A stretch of 64,000 nt of DNA from Litsea cubeba. Lineage: Eukaryota > Streptophyta > Magnoliopsida > Laurales > Lauraceae. Positions 57,906 to 64,000 of the stretch are shown here, piece by piece. The notes under the pieces were generated by a model. It made no database searches. It saw nothing but the letters and a program-made list of their open reading frames with translations, and was not told where the DNA came from. The number at the start of each line of letters is the position of its first letter. The stretch's first letter is position 1. The stretch covers positions 140,875,052 through 140,939,051 of the forward strand of contig CM022946.1 of the NCBI GenBank assembly GCA_012931725.1, read 5' to 3'. The translations under genes and the position numbers were made by a program.

Positions 57906-59653
57906 GTGTAATGCTTTCCTTTTTCCTCCTCTCAATATCTCTCTCACACACACAGAGACACATACACATCATGAGTAACTTTTAAGTATTTTCTTAAATC
58001 ATAAAAGCATTTAATATGAGTTTGTACAATATGAAGTCAAAACATCCATTGAATGCCATATTGTTTTTTCACAATCAACCAAAATAAGATTCTACATCTT
58101 CATCTGGAGTTTCATGCCCAAAATCAATAGAAAACAACTATTGGGATGTAGAGCCAAGTCTTTTTAGATTAGTTTTGGGCCCCATCCATTATATTTTGAG
58201 CAAGAGATATTATTGTCAGAGTCTAGGACTCATATATCGAATCCTACAATTCATATAGAATCTTAAGGAAAATGATTCAGATTTATTCAACAAATCTCAT
58301 TTATAGGTGAATATTAGGATTTAAGTGTGAATCTTATGATTTGATATGTTGTATTGAATCTTATGATTCAAGCAATTTGTCTCGGCAGGGATAGCCACAA
58401 CAAAGAGATTAATATCGTTTTTTTATTAGCATCTCCAATCTTTAAGAGATTATCAACTGATCAATGAAGCCTCTTATGGATTTTTGCAATGTTGTAGAGA
58501 TTATAGAAATAATAAGGAACATGCATGTAACTAGTGTTCGATTGTACGTATGGGTTTTGTTTTGCATTTTTTCTTTTTCCTTTTTTTTTCATAAACAATT
58601 TTTTAACTCAAGGAGACATGCTAACTGCCATGTAAGGTTGATGATTTTGATTTTCTTTCATTTTTTCGATTTTAAAGAGAACAAAAAACCATGAAAATTA
58701 TTTACTTTTCCTAGCAATCTCTAACATATTAACTATTCACACATATTCATTTACAATTTTTGAATATATGTCAACGATGTTCTTCATATGATTGTATTCT
58801 AGTCTTATTTTTCATTGTATTTATTCCAATATAGATGGAAAATAGATGAATTATGAATAACCACCCCTTTTTTCACTTTTTTAAAATATTTATCATTTTT
58901 ATACAAAATATAAACCCTATTATTCATAAGAATTACAATTCATTTCATCCTCTTGAAGAATTTGTTGTACGACCTCGATTTTCAGACCAATGGCAAGAGG
59001 AACAACCAATCCTTGTCAAAATTATAGAGTAGAAAGAATCAAGAACCTGCAACGGTATATATATTGATAAGTTTCCAGCACTTTCTGGTCCCCATTTGCA
59101 CCCCATACAAGAATATAATTAACTGCCACTTCACTCCTGCTTACACCACTAAGCTGATTGTAATTACCACTAAGCTGATTGTAATTGAGTAGACAAAATG
59201 GAGATCTATGCACAAATGCCAATATACTAATTCTGATGATTTGAGACTAATTTTCCATTACACTTATATGCATGTTATGATAGGTTGATCCACTAAATTT
59301 GAGCTTGACCAGCCTATGTATTTGACGTATTAACAGTTCTTGTTTTTCAATAGAAAATTTATTCGCAGTCAGTGTTTTCATAACTGTTTGAGGCTTATGC
59401 CTCAAAGCTCCTAGTCAGTGTTTTCATAAGTGTTTGGTGCTTATTCCTTGAAGCTCAACTTCAGACAAATCGTTCCTAAAATGCCTTGGGCATTAAGTTT
59501 GATGTTCTTAGTGTCATCTGAGACTTATGCTGCGAGGTTTCCTTCGCTGCTCAGTGTTTTTTGAAGTGTTTTGAGGCGCATGCCTTGAAGCTGAACTTGA
59601 GACAACTGCCTTGGGCCCATGGTTTAAAGCTGCAGTCAACCCTTGAAATGGAA

Positions 59654-59820
59654 GATAATGAATGAGAAGATGGAAGGGTTTTAAAGTTTGTTGACCAATA
59701 CTATATGTTTTTAAAATCTTGCTACTTTGATTGAGCTTGAAATGAAAGATAATGAATGAGAAGATGGAAGGGTTTTAATGTTTGTTGGCCAATACTATAT
59801 GTTTTTAAAATATTGGCACC
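59654..59820. repeat. direct repeat, 94-bp period
   Basis: GATAATGAATGAGAAGATGG occurs at 59654 and 59748, followed in both by TTTGTTG-CCAATACTATATG. The second copy leads into the T/G-tract element. Confidence 0.85.
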
Positions 59821-59868
59821 GAAATCAGTCTATTGATATTTTCAAAACATCGGCAGATATACTCCAAT

Positions 59869-59869
<1 letters not shown>

Positions 59870-59911
<42 letters not shown>
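59870..59911. repeat. T10-G32 homopolymer tract
   Basis: Ten T followed by thirty-two G, in the same T-then-G order as 42802-42836. Flanked by CCAATA on the left and TATTTTACC on the right. Confidence 0.9.
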
Positions 59912-59912
<1 letters not shown>

Positions 59913-60370
59913 ATTTTACCCCCTGCTATTGAGATTGGTATTTATCAAAATATCGGTTCGATAGTGGCCGCCGATATTGGTACATATCAATTGATATGTT
60001 TTGGTATCAGCCAATATTTTAAACCATGCTTGGACCTTAAGTTTGTTCTTATTGTCATTTGAGATTTTATTTGGAGGAATGTGTTCTCATATCTCCTTGT
60101 GGCTCGAGTTTGAGGCATAGCATAGCTTGCATTTAGAATGTAGCAAACAATGAGATCTTTTGGGGCTTAGTATGCTCCGACTAAATCATGTGCTTTAGTT
60201 GTGCTGCATATCTTGAGAGGCATACGACTAAATAATACAAAGTCGTCTTATGGAAAAAAGGGAGTGAAGGAGTGGGAGATATAGTTCAAATTTTGTAGTT
60301 TTTTTTTTTTAATTATAATGTGATTATTGTTAAGTAAAGCACAATTAACTCATTAATGGGCTTGCAATAA

Positions 60371-60590
60371 AAATAAATTTTTTTTTTGGATAACCTGGGG
60401 TATCTCCCGCTCAGCCTTTGGCCCTGAGCCCGAGGGACACTTGATTCTGGATAGCTGAGAACTAATGTCTAGGGGCACATGCACTAGGTAAACTACTGGA
60501 GGTGGCCAACGAAGTTAGTTGTCGAACGCAAGACCTCTCCGCTTCCTGAGGTGCAAAGTCCTTGGCCAACCGTGCTACCACTCATTGGTT
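60371..60590 (-). mobile_element. tRNA-derived SINE with target duplication
   Basis: On the minus strand the element starts near 60590 with a tRNA-like head: A box TGGTAGCACGGTTGG and B-box-like GGTCTTGCGTTCGAC at the usual spacing. It ends at an A-rich tail (60378-60389 on the plus strand appears as a T run). The flanks GGCTTGCAATAA (60359-60370) and GGCTTGGAATAA (60591-60602) form a 12-bp duplication with one mismatch. RNA polymerase III would transcribe it; it encodes no protein. Confidence 0.85.
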
Positions 60591-61427
60591 GGCTTGGAAT
60601 AATTAAAATGCAACTTTGTTCTATTCATTTCAATATGCTTTATATTTGATGTATTTTTCATTATTTGAAGGCATAGCCATGAGGCTAACCCATGCATTGT
60701 TTCTCATGCCTCGCGCATCAGGCAATTGGAATTCTTCAAAATTTTCCTTAATATTTGGAAGCATTGCTCCTTGGTTGGAATTTACTTAATCATCATTGGG
60801 TTATTACAATACTAGCCTGGGACAATATAATGCATGGACTAGCCTTGGCAATACTGGCCTGGGACAATATGATGCATCGACTAGCCTTGGAGAAATGGAA
60901 TTGTTCCTCATTCCCTACTTTCCACAAATTCTATCTTTTGTAGGGCAATAACTCTGGAACTTATGCACTTCCAAATCCAGAATAGGGATAACAAGGTGGA
61001 ATTGTTGTCAAGCATGTCTTTAGTTGAGTTTACGTTCAACTGTACTAAGGTGCAAGAACTGTTAGGAATTCCCCCTTTTTAATTGAGTTTTTCTCCAAAC
61101 CGAACATGCTAAGGTGCATGAGCTATTGGGGATTCGCTCTTTTTTCAGTGATCTGAATTGTTCAATTGAGTTGCGGAGTGGGTGTTTCTATGGTGGGCTG
61201 GCTATGATCACTTAATGGAAGCTTTTTGGTACTTGGGCTAGCTAGAATCACTTGGTGGGAAATTTCTTTTGGGTGTATAGGTGTATCCTCCCTTTATAAC
61301 AATAGGGTTATTTTGTTTCTTGGTTTCAGTAACCTAAATGTTAGTCTCTTGTATTTAAGTATTTTCATTCGTGTTAAACTTTGAATCTTGCCATTAATGC
61401 TAACAATGGAAGTTATTTATGTAATAG

Positions 61428-61621
61428 AGAATACAAGGGCCAGCATTGAGACATCTTCAACTATTCCTAGTGAGCTTGTTACTGATGGGGCTGAAGATTC
61501 TTCCTCTGATCATGGATCTGAAAAATCAGAGATGAAATTACTAGATCTATAATCTGATTGTGGGGCGATGTCAACAGGCTTATGCTATGGAGCTAATATT
61601 GTAGGGGTCAATCTTGTCACA
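61428..61621 (+). pseudogene. CMT exon with methyltransferase motif I, internal stop
   Basis: Donor GTAAGC after GTCACA. Reads an acidic linker (SSSDHGSEKSEMKLLDL), a stop TAA at 61550-61552, then SDCGAMSTGLCYGANIVGVN. In working CMTs the motif is DLYSGCGAMS-GL: the Tyr codon has become a stop and the first Gly of the SAM-binding motif is Asp. Either would destroy activity. Confidence 0.93.
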
Positions 61622-61704
61622 GTAAGCCTCCCATTCTTGCCTATTCTCTCTTCAAAATTTTGTTGTGTTTGCATGTAATTTACTATTTACATTGGCATCT
61701 GTAG

Positions 61705-61767
61705 AGGTGGGCTGTGGATCTAAATCAATATGCCTGTTAGAGCCTTAAAGAGAACTGCCCTGAGACA
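61705..61767 (+). pseudogene. CMT exon WAVDLN block with stop
   Basis: Acceptor ATCTGTAG. Reads RWAVDLNQYAC, stop TAG at 61738-61740, SLKENCPET; 63 bp, 21 codons. The stop is a single base change from the conserved Glu codon of the C-E-SL block. The donor after ACA is GTTATA, weaker than usual. Confidence 0.9.
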
Positions 61768-62016
61768 GTTATATTTATACTTCTGCTGCTATTGCTTCTG
61801 CAGCATGTTTTTTCTATTATTGTTGTTGATTTTTAAAATTCTCTCAGTTGATTGGCTCTATGGAATTTTAAAATGTTGCATCAAAAATTTATATAGAAAG
61901 ATTTGCTCAAAAGCTTGACTTTTGTTTCTTGCTTCACTTAAGTGTAAACTTTACTTCACTCAAATCTTTAACTTTAGATTCCATTTTCTTAATTCTTATA
62001 AGGAATTGACTTTCAG

Positions 62017-62049
62017 GTGAGAAATGAGAAGGCAGAGGATTTTTTGTTA
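62017..62049 (+). pseudogene. CMT exon, left part, cut by Mutator-like element
   Basis: After acceptor GACTTTCAG: VRNEKAEDFLL. Its last nine bases TTTTTGTTA are the target-site copy. The reading continues in frame at 63277 on the other side of the inserted element. Confidence 0.93.
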
Positions 62050-63276
62050 GAGCTTTTTACAAAAAGGCCCCTATATTTTCACCAAACCTAAAAAAAAACC
62101 CTCTACTTTGGGTTTTTACTAAAAGATACATTGACTAACAGTTAAGCTTCAGGAAGTGCAGTTGCTGTTTCCACTATTCCCTTTATTCTTCTGTTTTACC
62201 ATTTTGCCCTTGCATTTGTTGAAAATTTGAAAAGACACTTCTAACCCTTGTTTTCTCCTCTTTAAACACAAACTACTCAAAAGAGGATATGAAGAGAACC
62301 AATAATATTCCATTCTACATCTAAAAAAAAGAAAAAAAAGATTTTCACTCTACGCTCGACCCACCCTCTTCTCCCTACTCCACATCTCCTGACTGATTAG
62401 ATATTGCCCCCACCTGATTAACAGATTGATCAGATTTTTTTCTAAGACAATCTGCTTTGTTGTGGTCCTTGCATATTGCCTCATCAGTTGATTCATACAG
62501 CCTGGTGAAAAAAAAGTCTAGATTATGAATAATGTTGTAGGACCTGATTCATTGATCCAGGGAGCCCATAATTTAAGTGTCATAGCCAAGAATCTAGATT
62601 GATTGGATTGGTCTAAGCTCCAATCATTGCCCTTGTATAATATTAACAGATGGATCCAAGCTCCAATCCAGACTTTTTGCAAGCCCAATAGAGGATGCTG
62701 GGAACATACATAGTTATGCATTTGTTAATGGGATCTAAGATGGTTAAATAAAGATCCCACAGATGAGGAGACCAATAAGAAGAATCATTTGCCTGTCATT
62801 TTTTCTTAAGGTCCACCTCATGTGGGGCCCACACAGGTGCTTGGTAACCAAGAGGACCATTCGAATCAGTGATTCATATCCAAATTTGGTTAGAACAATG
62901 CCATCTATCTTTTGACGTCAAACTTTAAACAAACTAACTAAACAAAATGGAGTCCAGATCCTCTCATTAACCTATAGAGAAAAAATAAAGAAATTATGAG
63001 TTAGAGAAGTGGAACTCCACAGTAGGGCCCACCTTTGAAATAGAAATCATTCAAAATAAAAACCCTCAAGTGTCAAATGTGTCATTTCAGACTTCCAATA
63101 AATGCAGGGGAAAAATGATAAAACAGAAGAATAAAGGGGATAGAGGAAACGGAAGCTGCACTTCCTGAAGCTTGACTGTTAGTCAAGGTATCTTTTAGTA
63201 AAAACCCAAAGTAGAGGGGTTTTTTTGAGGATTGGTGAAAATATATGGGCCTTTTTATAAAAATCTCTTTTTGTTA
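62041..63276. mobile_element. non-autonomous Mutator-like element (MULE-MITE), 1218 bp with 9-bp TSD
   Basis: The element is 62050-63267, flanked by TTTTTGTTA at 62041-62049 and 63268-63276. Left end GAGCTTTTTACAAAAAGGCC; right end, reverse-complemented, GAGATTTTTATAAAAAGGCC. Inverted repeats extend for about 200 bp with interruptions (for example TTTTCACCAAACC, CCCTCTACTTTGGG, CTTCAGGAAGTGCAG and their complements at 63150-63250). Long inverted repeats plus a 9-bp duplication define Mutator-like elements. The interior lacks transposase. Confidence 0.95.
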
Positions 63277-63460
63277 TTATTAAAAGAATGGGAGAAGCTC
63301 TGCAAGCATCTTTCTCTACTTGGCAATATGAAACTGCAATCAAGAAGCTCAAATGCAATCATTGGTGAAGATGACTGGTGAATTTTGAAGTAGGGAAACT
63401 AGTTGGTATTTGTTTTGGTGAGAACCGAATGAAATTGGTGTTTAGGGCTTGAAATTCAAG
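63277..63460 (+). pseudogene. CMT exon, right part, and chromodomain start
   Basis: Continues in frame LLKEWEKLCKHLSLLGN, NAIIGEDD, then extra single bases at 63376 and about 63386 shift the frame before EVGKLVGICFGE (start of the chromodomain). A further shift is needed near 63417, and TAG stands at 63443-63445 before GLKFK and donor GTAATC at 63461. The next chromodomain exon (RWKGY-type) is not found in the remaining 540 bp. Confidence 0.88.
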
Positions 63461-64000
63461 GTAATCTAACCTTTCCGGTTAAGTTCTTTATATTATTCTT
63501 ATATATCCACACGCACTTTGGAAATATATTCCGGTTTGCATGGTCTTACAGTGCATTCCGACTGCTGAGGCCCTAAAGATCCTCCTTTTTTTTTTTTTGG
63601 GGTGTGGGGTGTTGTTTGTATGGAAAGTCCTAATAATGATGGACCTAGTCAACAAAAAATTGCCAAAAAAGTACTTTTAGTGGTGGAAAAAACCAACGCA
63701 AAAAGTCTTTATATATATTTATTTATGTCTTCTCTCACGGTGGTGCGATGAAACGTTTTACATGCGATGGCAAATCCTGACACTTTCAGGATGCTCAACT
63801 GTAGAGATTAAATGTTTATCCAGAGCCCTCCTTAAAATCTGACGAGTCATTAAGCATCTCTTAATCACCGAAATGGAAATATCCTGGAAATAATGACGTT
63901 TTATTTCCATTCTCTGTCGCCTTTCCATACCAAATGACTCCTGTTTCACTCTTCTCCTTCTCCGTCAAATCATCTCACAACTCCTAAAGCCATTGTATCT
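63461..64000. other. end of window, no further CMT exon recognised
   Basis: AT-rich sequence with a T14-G4 run near 63583-63602. No CMT block is visible; the minus-strand open stretch 63758-63949 has no known motif. The remaining CMT exons may lie beyond 64000. Confidence 0.45.

Larger units (their letters stand above)
57906..61427. other. long CMT intron filled with repeats
   Basis: Contains a partial copy of the 40402-41187 element in inverse orientation (about 58210-58400), a 94-bp direct repeat (59654 and 59748), a T10-G32 tract within an ATGGTTTAAA-ended short element (about 59600-60030) and a SINE (60371-60590). No coding exon of CMT is recognised between 57906 and 61427, although the family usually has only a short linker here. 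Confidence 0.6.
54205..63460 (+). pseudogene. chromomethylase (CMT) DNA cytosine-5 methyltransferase, decayed multi-exon copy
   Basis: Plant CMTs bind H3K9-methylated nucleosomes through a BAH domain and a chromodomain and methylate CHG/CHH sites, silencing transposons. The exon order here is N-terminal K-rich and FVKEPVPAADVRER segment, BAH domain (three exons), linker, methyltransferase motif I (CGAMSTGLCYGANIVGVNLVT) and WAVDLNQYAC, VRNEKAEDF, KEWEKLCKHLSLLGN, then the chromodomain start EVGKLVGICFGE. Exon-intron structure is kept, so it is a degenerate gene copy, not a retrocopy. Lesions: stops at 61550 and 61738, further breaks near 63376-63445, a 52-bp out-of-frame duplication in BAH exon 3, a ~10-bp insertion at 54301, and a Mutator-like element in an exon at 62050. 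Catalytic exons beyond the chromodomain start are outside the window. CMT2 versus CMT3 type is not decided. Confidence 0.93.

Noticed and set aside
60371..60590. A functional tRNA gene
   Set aside because: A and B boxes are tRNA-like but the sequence does not fold into a full cloverleaf and has an A-rich tail and target duplication; it is a SINE.
54205..63460. A functional CMT gene using alternative splicing
   Set aside because: The motif I exon itself carries a stop and a lost SAM-binding Gly, and another exon holds a transposon; skipping these exons would remove the active site.
1..64000. CRISPR array, bacterial operon, organelle insertion or rRNA genes
   Set aside because: Tandem repeats present lack unique spacers; coding content is plant retroelement, transposon and CMT; no plastid, mitochondrial or rRNA sequence recognised.

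Overview
This window is nuclear DNA of a flowering plant with a repeat-dense genome. The evidence is Ty3/gypsy and Ty1/copia retrotransposons of plant lineages, plant-type hAT, CACTA and Mutator-like transposons, a tRNA-derived SINE, and one recognisable host gene: a plant-specific chromomethylase (CMT, a BAH plus chromodomain cytosine-5 DNA methyltransferase) that is now a pseudogene. The species cannot be named from what I see. No rRNA gene, functional tRNA gene, CRISPR array or bacterial-type operon is visible.

Layout. 1-5606: 3' half of a decayed Ty3/gypsy chromovirus (Tekay/Del-like pol, then a ~2.4 kb LTR). About 6.9-24.4 kb: a truncated Ty1/copia element (LTR with TATA box, tRNA-Met-type primer site, gag, protease, start of integrase). 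It is split at 11597-24074 by a young, complete 12.5 kb Ty3/gypsy element of the Tat type, inserted in the opposite orientation with a perfect GACAG target duplication. The Tat element has nearly identical LTRs, gag-pol on the minus strand, two tandem-repeat arrays, and on the plus strand an intact three-exon antisense gene with its own TATA box, followed by a second small TATA-led unit. 26.1-28 kb: a short inverted-repeat element and an RTE LINE 3' end. 29509-34386: CACTA element (TSD TAT). 35.2 kb: 71-bp tandem repeat. 36921-40374: hAT element with a broken minus-strand transposase (TSD CCCACAAC). 40402-41187: small hAT-like element. 41583-45376: second hAT with a zf-BED/DUF659/dimerisation transposase (TSD ATCCTATG). 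45.5-48 kb: MITE-like elements and a long GA microsatellite. 49.0-54.18 kb: a gypsy gag-protease fragment interrupted twice by other insertions. 54.2-63.5 kb: remains of the CMT gene with exons in order (N-terminal segment, BAH domain, methyltransferase motif I region, chromodomain start), its introns carrying a SINE and other repeats and one exon split by a 1218-bp Mutator-like element with a perfect 9-bp duplication.

The history is layered insertion: old gypsy and copia remnants, later DNA transposons, and one very recent Tat insertion. The only host function in the window is a gene family that in working form maintains non-CG methylation on such repeats; this copy has stops, frameshifts, a tandem duplication and a transposon insertion. 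The most unusual active-looking component is the intact, spliced antisense gene (Transposase_28-like N-terminus, coiled-coil C-terminus) inside the Tat element, whose pol is broken while this gene is not.
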